This document shows positions 9,243 to 17,338 of a stretch of 34,928 nucleotides of DNA, piece by piece (position 1 is the first letter of the stretch; every line of letters begins with the position of its first letter). Position numbers and translations under genes: made by a program. The stretch is from an uncultured Verrucomicrobia subdivision 3 bacterium (lineage in GTDB: Bacteria; Verrucomicrobiota; Verrucomicrobiia; Limisphaerales; UBA11358). The notes beneath the pieces are model-generated. The model made no database searches. It worked only from the letters and a program-made list of their open reading frames with translations, and was not told where the DNA came from. Location of the stretch: contig CAIWFB010000330.1 in assembly GCA_903911825.1 (NCBI GenBank), positions 1-34,928 on the forward strand, given 5' to 3'.

Positions 9243-9282
9243 AAAACCGCCACACCGCCCGTTCCTTGGGCGAATTTGGCGG
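9241..9282 (-). terminator. Terminator for the minus-strand HisKA gene
   Basis: Read on the minus strand: CCGCC, AAATT, CGCCC, a 7-base loop, GGGCG, GTGT, GGCGG, then TTTTTT. This two-tier stem ends in a T-run 20-60 bases after the stop of the gene at 9303. The plus-strand gene ending at 9242 may share it. Confidence 0.75.
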
Positions 9283-9302
9283 CAACGCAAAAAAATGTCA
9301 GT

Positions 9303-9623
9303 TCAGGCGGCGACAGCAGCAGCCTGATTGCGAGCGAGGGAAGCGGCGCGAACTACGGATTGGGCGCGACGGGCGTTCTCCGAGATCAGCTTCAATTCCG
9401 GGCGGAGCGCCGGATTATCGCCGTGCTTGATAACCAAACGATCGGCGTAACCCATGATGATGGTGAGGACGTTGTTCAACTCATGTGCGACGTCGCGGCC
9501 GATTTGCTTTTGCGTGTCGGATGAGAGCGCGGCTTGCTGGTGCAAGCTAGCCAACGCCGCAGGTTCCATCGTGGGCGACATTTTCATATAGATGTTGTCG
9601 AGTGAAGAAATCATGCCTTCCAT
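9303..9623 (-). CDS. Orphan histidine-phosphotransfer (HisKA/DHp) protein without a kinase domain
   Basis: A 106-residue soluble protein. Its central segment IGRDVAHELNNVLTIIMGYADRL is a clear H-box of the HisKA dimerisation/phosphoacceptor type (phospho-His in AHELNN), followed by the second DHp helix (LRPELKLISENARRAQSVVRAASLA). No N, G1 or G2 ATP-binding boxes follow. The ORF stops 45 bases after the helix and a terminator comes next. It could accept phosphate from another kinase or response regulator, or sequester one by heterodimerisation; this is inference. In-frame ATGs at residues 4 and 13 are alternative starts. Confidence 0.75.
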   Translation of the reverse strand: MEGMISSLDNIYMKMSPTMEPAALASLHQQAALSSDTQKQIGRDVAHELNNVLTIIMGYADRLVIKHGDNPALRPELKLISENARRAQSVVRAASLARNQAAAVAA

Positions 9624-9818
9624 TCAGCAATCGTCGGGCCAACGATTTTTATGCCTTATTTTTCCATGCGAACCCAAGTATTTTGCTGGCAACTAGACAT
9701 TCGTGCCTTATTCAAAGACAGGCTCACGGGTTCTGAGACAAGCGGTCGAAGGATGATTACTCTCAGCAGAATCCTGATAACGGCGGCAATCGCGGTGCTA
9801 GACTTACGGCAGTCGATT

Positions 9819-10250
9819 TCACTTACTAATGCTCTGCGAGGAGGCTGAATTAGACGGCTCTGGCTTCACTTTGGCGTGTTCGCTGTAACTGATGAAACCT
9901 GCGCCGACCACAATCAGCGCCACCCCAAGCCAGCGGGTGGTGGAAACATATTCGCCGAGAAACCACATCGCGGCGCAGGTGGAGAAAACAAAACTTAACC
10001 CGGTCAAGGGCCAGAGAAAACTGATGTCGCTCTTGGCCATCAAGACCAGCAGGCCAATAAAGAAGAGGGCTTCGAATAAAATGCCCAGCCAGATGGTGTG
10101 ACTGGTCATACCAGTTCTGACTACCCGGAAAATTTCCGACGCGGTCACGCTTTGCATATCGCCGATCTGGTTGATGCCTTTCTTGAGCAACACCACACCG
10201 ACTGATTCGCAGACGAGACCGACAAGCAAGATGGAAAGGAGTTTGAACAT
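9819..10250 (-). CDS. EamA/DMT-superfamily small membrane transporter-like protein
   Basis: A 143-residue protein with four predicted spans (about residues 3-22, 50-72, 76-96 and 100-121) and a hydrophilic tail. It has the length and layout of half-size DMT proteins (EmrE/ArnE-F-like), with the family-like segment FLWPLTGLSFVFSTCAAMWFLGEYVSTTRWLG. Its substrate is unknown. It lies 37 bases downstream of the HpnD-like gene on the same strand and may be co-transcribed; an isoprenoid or lipid export role is possible but only inferred. About 195 bases (9624-9818) downstream hold no convincing gene. Confidence 0.75.
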   Translation of the reverse strand: MFKLLSILLVGLVCESVGVVLLKKGINQIGDMQSVTASEIFRVVRTGMTSHTIWLGILFEALFFIGLLVLMAKSDISFLWPLTGLSFVFSTCAAMWFLGEYVSTTRWLGVALIVVGAGFISYSEHAKVKPEPSNSASSQSISK

Positions 10251-10287
10251 AGGGTTTTAAAACGCGATAGATTCGAAAACAAAATAT

Positions 10288-11163
10288 TCAGCGGTCGCCG
10301 TAGCTGGAGGTTTTGGAACCGAGCGCAAAGCGCAGCCAGGATTTGACGATGAGCGCCAACTTATGGGGCTTGGATAATTTTAACGGCTGCGGGCCAAAGA
10401 CATCGAACTTTCCGCGCCGTAGCTTCTGGAGCAATTGCCAATAGACCGCGCCCATCAGTTCGGCGGCGACCATGGCCGAACGGTCTTCGGCAGGCAGCGT
10501 TTTTTGGGCGAGGGCGTAAAAATATTTGGCGCGTTCGGCCACGCTACTGGCGAGGGCGAAGTAGCGCTCCGAATATTTTGATTCGAGGATTTCGGCTTCG
10601 CTCACATGGAATTTTTTTAGTTCGCTTTGCGGCAGATAGATGCGGCCGCGCGCGGCATCGTTTTTCACATCGCGCAAAATGTTGGTGAGTTGAAGTGCTT
10701 TGCCCAGATAGATGGCGTAGTCGCGACAGGCCGGATTCCGGTAGCCAAAAATTTCGATACTCAAAAGGCCGACGACGGAGGCGACGCGATAACAGTAAGT
10801 TTCCAACTGCTGATAGTCCGGGTAACGCAGGGTGTCCAAATCCATTTCGCAACCTTGAATCAATTCGTCAAAGAGGGAGCTCGGCAATTTAAACTGGTGG
10901 ATAATGGGCTGAAATTCTTGATTAAGAATGAAAGTCGGCACTTTTTCACCGCAGGCTACTAGAATGTCCTCCCGCCATTCCACAAGCTGCTGGCGGCGGA
11001 GCGCGGTGGGCACCGAATCTTCGTCGGCCACATCATCCACGGCGCGGCAGAACGCATAGAGCGCGGACATGGCATCGCGCTTTTCGCGCGGCAGGAGAAT
11101 GAAAGCCAGCGCGAGATTGGAGGCGCTTTTTTTGGTGAGCGCGTGGCTGTGCTGCATGGTCAA
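10288..11163 (-). CDS. hpnD: Squalene/phytoene synthase family, HpnD-like presqualene diphosphate synthase
   Basis: A 291-residue trans-isoprenyl diphosphate synthase. It has the first Asp-rich motif in YAFCRAVDDVADE (about residues 35-50), the substrate segment ELIQGCEMDLDTLRY, and the second Asp-rich motif in QLTNILRDVKNDAARGRIYLP, which bind Mg-diphosphate when farnesyl diphosphates are condensed head to head. The LTKKSASNLALAFILLPREKRDAM start resembles HpnD, the first enzyme of the HpnCDE squalene route. Neither HpnC nor HpnE is in the window, and phytoene synthase is the main alternative. The start ATG overlaps the upstream gene's stop by 4 bases (ATGA). Confidence 0.82.
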   Translation of the reverse strand: MTMQHSHALTKKSASNLALAFILLPREKRDAMSALYAFCRAVDDVADEDSVPTALRRQQLVEWREDILVACGEKVPTFILNQEFQPIIHQFKLPSSLFDELIQGCEMDLDTLRYPDYQQLETYCYRVASVVGLLSIEIFGYRNPACRDYAIYLGKALQLTNILRDVKNDAARGRIYLPQSELKKFHVSEAEILESKYSERYFALASSVAERAKYFYALAQKTLPAEDRSAMVAAELMGAVYWQLLQKLRRGKFDVFGPQPLKLSKPHKLALIVKSWLRFALGSKTSSYGDR

Positions 11164-11405
11164 GGCCCAGCCGGCGGCTGGTTTTGATCGCGTTTGGGCG
11201 GTAAACCACCGGATTCGGAGAGAGTCGGATTATGTTTCCGATGGTGACGGTCACGACGTTTACGCTTCGCCTTTTTTCCGGATTTCCGGAACATAAAAAT
11301 CCAAAGAATAAAGCAGGCAATACCGATGCCGACCGCCAGTAACATGGCGATAAAAATCACCCAGTCAGCGGACTTGCCGGTAGATGGTAGGTCAAAGGGG
11401 CTCAT
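11160..11405 (-). CDS. Small single-span membrane protein with a basic tail
   Basis: An 81-residue protein: a short N-terminus, one membrane span (about residues 15-38, VIFIAMLLAVGIGIACFILWIFMF), then a strongly basic Lys/Arg/His-rich tail (RKSGKKAKRKRRDRHHRKH), so probably N-out/C-in. No family recognised. ATG 11405 is preferred over an upstream start that would overlap the regulator gene. It lies 7 bases after the sigma-54 regulator's stop and overlaps the hpnD start by 4 bases, so it is probably translated with both. It links the two-component genes and the squalene gene into one transcription unit. Confidence 0.72.
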   Translation of the reverse strand: MSPFDLPSTGKSADWVIFIAMLLAVGIGIACFILWIFMFRKSGKKAKRKRRDRHHRKHNPTLSESGGLPPKRDQNQPPAGP

Positions 11406-11412
11406 GGGGCAT

Positions 11413-12831
11413 TCAAACCGAGGAAGCTGGCGGCAGTTCGCCGACATCAGCTCCGACAACTTTCATATTCAATCGTTGCATCCGATAACGCAATGAATGT
11501 CGCGTGAGCTTAAGCTGTTCCGCCGCACGTGTCAGGCTGAAATTACTTTGCTCCAAAGCGCTTTGGATGATTTCGCGCTCTACGCGCTCCAGGGCGGCTT
11601 CCAAGGATTCCCCCGGCAGCGGGGCATTATTGGCGAGCTTTTGGATACGCGATTCGAGCGAGAAGCTTGGCAAACTGGCGGGCTGAATCTCCGAATTCGT
11701 TTCCAAAATCAGGGCGCGTTCGATGGCATTACGAAGTTCGCGCACATTGCCGGGCCAGGGCTGCACCAGTAATTTCTGCTGGGCAGCGGACGAAATACCC
11801 TTGGTGCTCTTGCCCATCTTGGCACGGAAAATTTTCAGGAAATGGTCAGCGAGCAACACCACATCCTCACCGCGTTCACGCAACGGCGGCAGGTTAAACT
11901 GCACGACGTTCAGCCGGTGAAAAAGGTCTTCGCGAAATTCATCCGTCTCAATCGCTTTGATGATGTCGCGATTTGTCGCCGCCACAAGCCGCACATCCAC
12001 GCGTAATTCTTCCGTGCCGCCGACGCGCGTGAAAGATCCGTCTTCCAAAAAACGCAGCAATTTCGCTTGGAGCGGCTTGCCCATGTCCGCAATTTCATCG
12101 AGAAAAATCGTGCCGCCATCCGCTTCTTCCACGCGCCCGAGCTTCTGCTTGATCGCGCCGGTGAAAGCGCCTTTTTCGTGGCCGAACAATTCGCTCTCCA
12201 ACAATGTCTCCGGAATCGCCGCACAATTGATGCGCACGTAATGTTCGTTTCGACGGGCGCTCAAACTATGAAGCGCACCCGCGACCAGTTCTTTGCCCGT
12301 GCCGCTTTCGCCGAGCACCAAAACGCGCGCATCCGTCGCCGCAACCGTGCGAATGAACTGACGCAGTTCCCGCATCTTGGTAGATTCGCCAACGATCTGC
12401 TCCAAGCCGTAAACCTCCCCCGAACGCGAGCGTAAGGCCGCGTTTTCACGCAACAACCGGTGCCGTTCCGCACAACGGGCCACGGCCAGAAACAATTCTT
12501 CCGGCGCAAAAGGCTTGGCGAGATAATCCATGGCACCGGCCTTGATAGCTTCCACCGCCAGCTTCGGCGTGGCGTAAGCCGTGATCATCAGCGACGGCAG
12601 ATCCGGCCAATGACTCTTTACCTTGGCCAGAAAATCATAGCCACTCATCCCGCCTAAACGAGCGTCGGTGATGACCATGAAAAATGCCTCCTGCGCCAGT
12701 AAACCCAATGCTTCCTCGGCGGATTCTACCGCGCGCACGGCATAGCCTTCATCGCCCAGCATCAACTGCAAAGAGCGGCGCATATTTTTCTCGTCATCCA
12801 CGACGAGGACAGGTGGCAACGGAGCACTCAT
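11413..12831 (-). CDS. NtrC-family sigma-54-dependent response regulator
   Basis: 472 residues in three domains. The receiver (about 1-125) has acidic pocket D12/D13, phospho-acceptor D56 in VITDARLG, and K106. The AAA+ sigma-54 interaction domain (about 145-375) has Walker A GESGTGKE at 174-181, GAFTGA at 221-226 for sigma-54 contact, Walker B TIFLDEIADM and the R-finger region FREDLFHRLNV. The C-terminal Fis-type helix-turn-helix reads FSLTRAAEQLKLTRHSLRYRMQRL. All key residues are present. It activates RpoN promoters when phosphorylated, almost certainly by the histidine kinase whose gene end overlaps its start by 4 bases. Target genes are unknown. Confidence 0.95.
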   Translation of the reverse strand: MSAPLPPVLVVDDEKNMRRSLQLMLGDEGYAVRAVESAEEALGLLAQEAFFMVITDARLGGMSGYDFLAKVKSHWPDLPSLMITAYATPKLAVEAIKAGAMDYLAKPFAPEELFLAVARCAERHRLLRENAALRSRSGEVYGLEQIVGESTKMRELRQFIRTVAATDARVLVLGESGTGKELVAGALHSLSARRNEHYVRINCAAIPETLLESELFGHEKGAFTGAIKQKLGRVEEADGGTIFLDEIADMGKPLQAKLLRFLEDGSFTRVGGTEELRVDVRLVAATNRDIIKAIETDEFREDLFHRLNVVQFNLPPLRERGEDVVLLADHFLKIFRAKMGKSTKGISSAAQQKLLVQPWPGNVRELRNAIERALILETNSEIQPASLPSFSLESRIQKLANNAPLPGESLEAALERVEREIIQSALEQSNFSLTRAAEQLKLTRHSLRYRMQRLNMKVVGADVGELPPASSV

Positions 12832-14219
12832 GTGTTCATCGGTCGGTTCTGCGATTTCGCGGGAAAGGTTACCGTGAAGGTCGCTCCTTGTCCAAGGGTG
12901 GAATCCACTCGCACCGTGCCGCCATAAAGCTCCACGTTGTGCCGCACAATGGCCAGGCCCAGACCGGTGCCTTTTGCCTTGGTGGTAAAGTAAGCTTCAA
13001 AAACTTGCTCCAGCCGCGCGGGCGGAATTCCCGGCCCATCATCCGTCACAGAAATTACAACGACGTTATCGCGGAGGCAGCTTGCCGTCACTGTCACCTT
13101 ACCCTGATCGCCCAGCGCTTCGCGGGCATTCTGCAACAAATTCACGATGATTTCAGTCAGGTGACCGCGCTGCATCAGCAAGGGCGGGAAAGTCCCGTTC
13201 AATTTTTTCTGCACCGAAATACCCGTTGGCACAGCGGGTGGAAAAACTTGCCCGATTGCCGCATCAATCTTTTCCACAACCTCCAACTTTTCTACACGCC
13301 CCTCGCTTAATTGCGCATACCCCATGATCTGCGTGATGACCTGATCTACCCGGCTCACTTCTTCTTGAATGATTTCGATTTGCTCCGGAGCCACCGGTTT
13401 TTTCTCGCGCACGCTCCGCTGTAAAGAATACGCCGCATTATTGATGATGGTCAGTGGGTTTTTGATTTGATGCGCAAATTCAGCCGCCAGTCGCCCCGCC
13501 GCGCGCAATTGATTTTCCCGCGCCACAAATTCTCCAGCCTCTTCGGCAGCCAATCGCTGCCGCTCCAAAAGCAATTCTAGCCCCGAGCAACAAATCGTCG
13601 TTAACCACAGAACTACCAACCGCAACACCAGCGGTTCACCCAATTCCTCCTGCGCATTGAAATCTAAAATCCGTTGCGTCGCATCGTCTAAATTATTCGT
13701 CACGGAAAACTCCAAAACCGCCACCAGCACGTAACACAGGCTCATGGCAAAATTGAGGAAAATTTGTGAGAAACCCGGCGGCACGCTGACGGCATTCCGC
13801 AAAATCAAGCCAATGAATACCCAGAACAAAATACTGTCCATCCCACCGGTCACCAGCGTCATCGCCGCCAGAAAAAGACCGTCCACCAACGCATTCGTTA
13901 CCGCCGTCCACTGTAAGACTGCCAACGGCAAACGCCGGGCGGCCAACAACGGAATCGCCAAAGCCGCGCTGATGAAAAGATAAAAGCCAAACGAAGCCTG
14001 CACTGATTCCACCACGACATCCGAAGTGCTGCCGATCGAACCGATCCACGGCGAATATTCGAAGGAATAAAAAATGAGCGCTACGATGAATACCTTCACC
14101 GGCAGCATCACATTGCATTCCATGAATTGAATGCGCCTCCGCGCGCGGTCGGCATCCAACGCGGGGATTTCAAACAAAGCCGGCAGGCGCTTCAACAAAG
14201 GCTCGCGGCCGGTTTTCAT
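12828..14219 (-). CDS. Membrane sensor histidine kinase, partner of the NtrC-type regulator
   Basis: 463 residues. An N-terminal sensor region of about six hydrophobic segments (residues 38-215) has almost no periplasmic domain, so it probably senses something in or near the membrane. A short coiled linker follows, then the DHp H-box with phospho-acceptor His250 in EFAHQIKNPLTIINNAAYSL. The HATPase_c domain has the N box IIVNLLQNAREAL, G1 VTDDGPGIPP, F box VFEAYFTTKAKGTGLGL and G2 GQGATFTVTFP. It resembles NtrB/ZraS-type kinases paired with NtrC regulators. It lies 6 bases after coaC and its stop overlaps the regulator start (ATGA). Confidence 0.94.
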   Translation of the reverse strand: MKTGREPLLKRLPALFEIPALDADRARRRIQFMECNVMLPVKVFIVALIFYSFEYSPWIGSIGSTSDVVVESVQASFGFYLFISAALAIPLLAARRLPLAVLQWTAVTNALVDGLFLAAMTLVTGGMDSILFWVFIGLILRNAVSVPPGFSQIFLNFAMSLCYVLVAVLEFSVTNNLDDATQRILDFNAQEELGEPLVLRLVVLWLTTICCSGLELLLERQRLAAEEAGEFVARENQLRAAGRLAAEFAHQIKNPLTIINNAAYSLQRSVREKKPVAPEQIEIIQEEVSRVDQVITQIMGYAQLSEGRVEKLEVVEKIDAAIGQVFPPAVPTGISVQKKLNGTFPPLLMQRGHLTEIIVNLLQNAREALGDQGKVTVTASCLRDNVVVISVTDDGPGIPPARLEQVFEAYFTTKAKGTGLGLAIVRHNVELYGGTVRVDSTLGQGATFTVTFPAKSQNRPMNT

Positions 14220-14225
14220 GGAAAT

Positions 14226-14768
14226 TTAACGAAGAATTTTCACCACGCGCGCCGCAATTTTTTCTACCGGCCACAAACGCCCGACACCTTCGTAGCCGCA
14301 CGATAACATCCCCTCGTCCGGACCGATGAATTCCACACCGCGCTTTTTTAGTGTCGCGACATTGGCCTGGGTCGCCGCGTGCAGCCACATCTTTCCGTTC
14401 ATCGCCGGCGCGATCAGAATCTTCGCCTTGGGATTCAGCGCCAGCGCGATGCAACTCAACGCATCATCCGCCAAACCGTGTGCTAATTTGGCGATGACAT
14501 TCGCCGTCGCCGGCGCGATGAGCAGCAAATCCGCCGTGTCCGCCAAATCAATGTGCGTCGGCTTCCAACCTTCATCTTCGTCGTAAAGATCCGTGACGAC
14601 TGGGTTGCGTGTCAGCGTTTTGAATGGCAGCGGTGTGATAAATTTCTGCGCGTCACCGGTCATCACCACGCGCACGTTGAATTTGGCCTTAGTGAGCAAC
14701 GAGGCTAAATCCGCCGCTTTGTGCGCGGCGATGGAGCCGGTCACACCAAGAATAATTTTAGCACTCAT
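14226..14768 (-). CDS. coaC: Phosphopantothenoylcysteine decarboxylase (stand-alone CoaC flavoprotein)
   Basis: A 180-residue FMN-dependent decarboxylase of coenzyme A synthesis that converts 4'-phosphopantothenoyl-cysteine to 4'-phosphopantetheine. Landmarks are the FMN-binding GVTGSIAAHKAADL, the catalytic His72 in THIDLADTADLLLIAPATANVIAKLA, the PAMNGKMW substrate motif, and the SCGYEGVGRLWP clamp with its conserved Cys. Most bacteria fuse this to CoaB (phosphopantothenoylcysteine synthetase). Here the reading frame stops after the CoaC domain and no CoaB domain follows, since the next gene is the histidine kinase. It follows yicC and gmk, a common arrangement. Confidence 0.92.
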   Translation of the reverse strand: MSAKIILGVTGSIAAHKAADLASLLTKAKFNVRVVMTGDAQKFITPLPFKTLTRNPVVTDLYDEDEGWKPTHIDLADTADLLLIAPATANVIAKLAHGLADDALSCIALALNPKAKILIAPAMNGKMWLHAATQANVATLKKRGVEFIGPDEGMLSCGYEGVGRLWPVEKIAARVVKILR

Positions 14769-14836
14769 GTTTTGAATTTAGCTTATACCACTAATCCGCG
14801 CTAATCGTCGCTGATTTCCTATCGGCCACCCGGTCA

Positions 14837-15460
14837 TTAAAATTCCGGCGCCACCGACCGCGCCACCCGCATCTTTTCCGCCTCGACGATTTCCATCATC
14901 CGTCGCAAATCTTCCGGCTTCGTAGTGCTGAATAATAGGTAATCGAAATTTTTCCACTGCGCGACTTCCTGCTTGGCCACCGCCAGCCGTTTCTGAATGA
15001 CTGGCGGTGAATCCTGCGCGCGTTTTTTGAGTCGCTCCTCAAGAATCTCAATGGTCGGAGGCGTCAAAAATACTGTGACCAAAGCTTTTTTTAACTCCGG
15101 CTCATCTGCTGCGCGCTCGCGAATCGTAGCCGCGCCCTGCACATCCACGTTCAGTAAAACATCTTTGCCCTCGCGTAATTTTGCCAGCAGCTCGGACTTC
15201 AAAATACCATAGCTGTGACCGTAAACCGTGGCGTGCTCCAGAAAATTTCCCGCCTGCAAGCGCTTCAAAAATTCGCCGGCATCAAAAAAATGGTAATCCT
15301 CGCCGTCGCGCTCGCCCGCGCGCGGATCGCGCGTGGTGCAAGTGATCGCGCGCGTCATGTCGGGACGCGCCGCGAGCAGGAGGTCGCACAAGGTGGTCTT
15401 ACCGCCGCCGGACGGCGCGGAAATCAAAATCAATAACGGAGCTGGATTCTTTTTAGCCAT
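14837..15460 (-). CDS. gmk: Guanylate kinase
   Basis: A 207-residue GMP kinase (ATP + GMP to ADP + GDP), cytoplasmic. The P-loop is SAPSGGGKTTL (about residues 14-24). GMP binding is shown by TCTTRDPRAGERDGEDYHFF and by the GHSYG segment, followed by VLLNVDVQGAATIR and the lid region. Full length. It starts 6 bases after yicC stops, so both are probably one transcript. The rpoZ gene often found next to gmk is not seen in the 68 bases before coaC. Confidence 0.97.
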   Translation of the reverse strand: MAKKNPAPLLILISAPSGGGKTTLCDLLLAARPDMTRAITCTTRDPRAGERDGEDYHFFDAGEFLKRLQAGNFLEHATVYGHSYGILKSELLAKLREGKDVLLNVDVQGAATIRERAADEPELKKALVTVFLTPPTIEILEERLKKRAQDSPPVIQKRLAVAKQEVAQWKNFDYLLFSTTKPEDLRRMMEIVEAEKMRVARSVAPEF

Positions 15461-15466
15461 GTTCGT

Positions 15467-16348
15467 TTACTCCACGTTAAGCGCCTGTTCACGGAACTTT
15501 TCCAATTCCGCTTTGAGTGTGACCACTTCGCGCGAAATCACCGCGTCGTTCGCCTTCGAGCCGATGGTGTTGATTTCGCGGTTCATTTCCTGAGCGAGAA
15601 AATCCAGCGTGCGGCCAACCGGTTCCTTGGATTTAACACAATCGGCGAACTGCTGAAAATGACTCTGCAGCCGCGTTAGTTCTTCGGAAATATCCGAGCG
15701 ATCCGCGAACAAAACCACTTCCTTCAACATCCGCTCGTCGTCCGGCGCGATACCCTCGACGCCCGCGCACTTGATGCGCTCGAGCAGATTCTGGCGGTAA
15801 TTTTCCGCCGTCGTGGGCGCTTGCTTCTGCACCTTATCCACCGAGGCGCGCATCACACTGACGCGGGCGGACAAATCTTTGGCCAGATGCGCCCCCTCGC
15901 GTTCACGCATCTTGATGAGTGCGGCGAGCGATTGGTTCAAGCCCTTCTCTACCGCCGGCCACAAATCTTCCGTGCCCGCCAAATCTTCATCCGTCTGGAA
16001 AACGCCCGGTGCGCGGAGCACCTGATCCAACGACACTTCGCCAGAAAGTTTCAACTGCTTGGCCAGCCGCGCAAATTCGGCGGCGTAAGCTTTGGCCAGC
16101 GGTTCGTTGATATGTTTACGGGCGGAAAGTTTACCTTCGGCAGCTTCAAGCGTGACGCGGGCATTGACGCGACCGCGCGCGACGTGACGGTTGATGGCGT
16201 CGCGGATCTGGGATTCGAGCGATTCTACTTCACGCGGCAACGTGACCGAAACTTCGGCCTGCTTGCGGTTCACGGAACTCAACTCCACGGTGAGTTTGAA
16301 GCCGTCCTGCGCACATTCCCCGCGCCCATAACCCGTCATCGATTTCAT
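15467..16348 (-). CDS. yicC: YicC family endoribonuclease-like protein
   Basis: A 293-residue member of the YicC/YloC family. It has the invariant start MKSMTGYGRG, an N-terminal segment with the SVNRK motif, and the C-terminal DUF1732 stretch EVVLFADRSDISEELTRLQSHFQQF followed by GRTLDFLAQEMNREINTIGSKAND. Family members are reported to act on RNA as endoribonucleases and are linked to stationary-phase growth. Its place directly before gmk is conserved in many phyla. Complete. Confidence 0.95.
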   Translation of the reverse strand: MKSMTGYGRGECAQDGFKLTVELSSVNRKQAEVSVTLPREVESLESQIRDAINRHVARGRVNARVTLEAAEGKLSARKHINEPLAKAYAAEFARLAKQLKLSGEVSLDQVLRAPGVFQTDEDLAGTEDLWPAVEKGLNQSLAALIKMREREGAHLAKDLSARVSVMRASVDKVQKQAPTTAENYRQNLLERIKCAGVEGIAPDDERMLKEVVLFADRSDISEELTRLQSHFQQFADCVKSKEPVGRTLDFLAQEMNREINTIGSKANDAVISREVVTLKAELEKFREQALNVE

Positions 16349-16390
16349 CCGCAGGAATATGCAAAAATTTGCCGCAGGGGGCGAACAAAT

Positions 16391-17338
16391 TTATTTTATC
16401 TTGAGGAACTTCAACGCCTTCTTGAAATCATCCGGCAGCGGGGCGGAAAATTTCAGAACTTTTTCCGTGCGCGGATGCGTGAAGGTCAATTCGTGGGCGT
16501 GCAACAGGACGCGGGGCGCAGAGTAATTTACCTGTTCCTTGAGCCGCAGGTTGTATTTCAGGCCGTAAGTTTCATCACCCACCACCGGAAAACCAAGATG
16601 CAGGAAATGCACGCGAATCTGATGCGTCCGGCCCGTGTGGATCTGCGCCTCAACGTGCGTAGCAGCGTTCAGTCGTTCAAGCACGCGGTAGCTGGTGTGC
16701 GCGGCGCGGCCATCACCATCGTCGTGCGCGGCCATGCGTTTACGGTGCGTGGGGTGACGCGCGATGGCAGCATGGATTTCGCCGGCATCACGCGGAATCA
16801 CACCGCAGACGAGAGCGTGATAAATCTTTTTCACCGTGCGCCCGGCGAACTGCTCCGCCAACGCGATATGCGTCTCATCGTTTTTCGCGACCACAAGGCA
16901 ACCGCTAGTTTCCTTGTCAAGCCGATGCACAATGCCTGGTCGCGCCACACCACCGATGCCACTCAAAGAACCTTTGCAGTGATGGAGCAACGCATTGACC
17001 AACGTGTGCTCCTCGTGGCCAGCCGCCGGATGCACGACAAGCCCAGCAGGTTTGTTAATGACGAGCAGAGACTTATCCTCAAACAGAACATCGAGCGGAA
17101 TATCTTCCGGCTGCGCTTCGGCAGGCCGCGCTTCGGGCCAATGGACTTCCACGGTTTCACCGGCGCGCGGAGCGTGCGTGGGTTTAACAGCTTTGCCATT
17201 CACGCGCACATGGCCTTGTTCGATGAGCCGCTGCATGGCCCCGCGCGAAACGGCAGGGAATTTTTCCCGCAGGAACGTGTCGAACCGCAGATTCATCTGC
17301 GAGTGTTCGATGGTGAAATGTTCCGTGCGCGTGCTCAC
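16391..17338 (-). CDS. rluD: RluD-family large-subunit rRNA pseudouridine synthase
   Basis: About 315 residues: an N-terminal S4 RNA-binding domain (FDTFLREKFPAVSRGAMQRLIEQGHVRVNG) followed by the RluA/RluD catalytic domain with the active-site aspartate in GIVHRLDKETSGCLVVAK and the HTGRTHQIRVHF motif. It probably isomerises uridines of 23S rRNA, as RluD does, but assignment within RluA/C/D is by resemblance. A start at ATG 17383 would overlap lspA by 49 bases. The GTG at 17338 overlaps the lspA stop by 4 bases (GTGA), the coupling pattern seen elsewhere here, so I prefer it. Confidence 0.9.
   Translation of the reverse strand: MSTRTEHFTIEHSQMNLRFDTFLREKFPAVSRGAMQRLIEQGHVRVNGKAVKPTHAPRAGETVEVHWPEARPAEAQPEDIPLDVLFEDKSLLVINKPAGLVVHPAAGHEEHTLVNALLHHCKGSLSGIGGVARPGIVHRLDKETSGCLVVAKNDETHIALAEQFAGRTVKKIYHALVCGVIPRDAGEIHAAIARHPTHRKRMAAHDDGDGRAAHTSYRVLERLNAATHVEAQIHTGRTHQIRVHFLHLGFPVVGDETYGLKYNLRLKEQVNYSAPRVLLHAHELTFTHPRTEKVLKFSAPLPDDFKKALKFLKIK

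Noticed and set aside
9651-9848. 65-codon plus frame after the orphan HisKA gene
   Set aside because: No motif, no upstream signal, and it runs into the DMT-like gene's 3' end.
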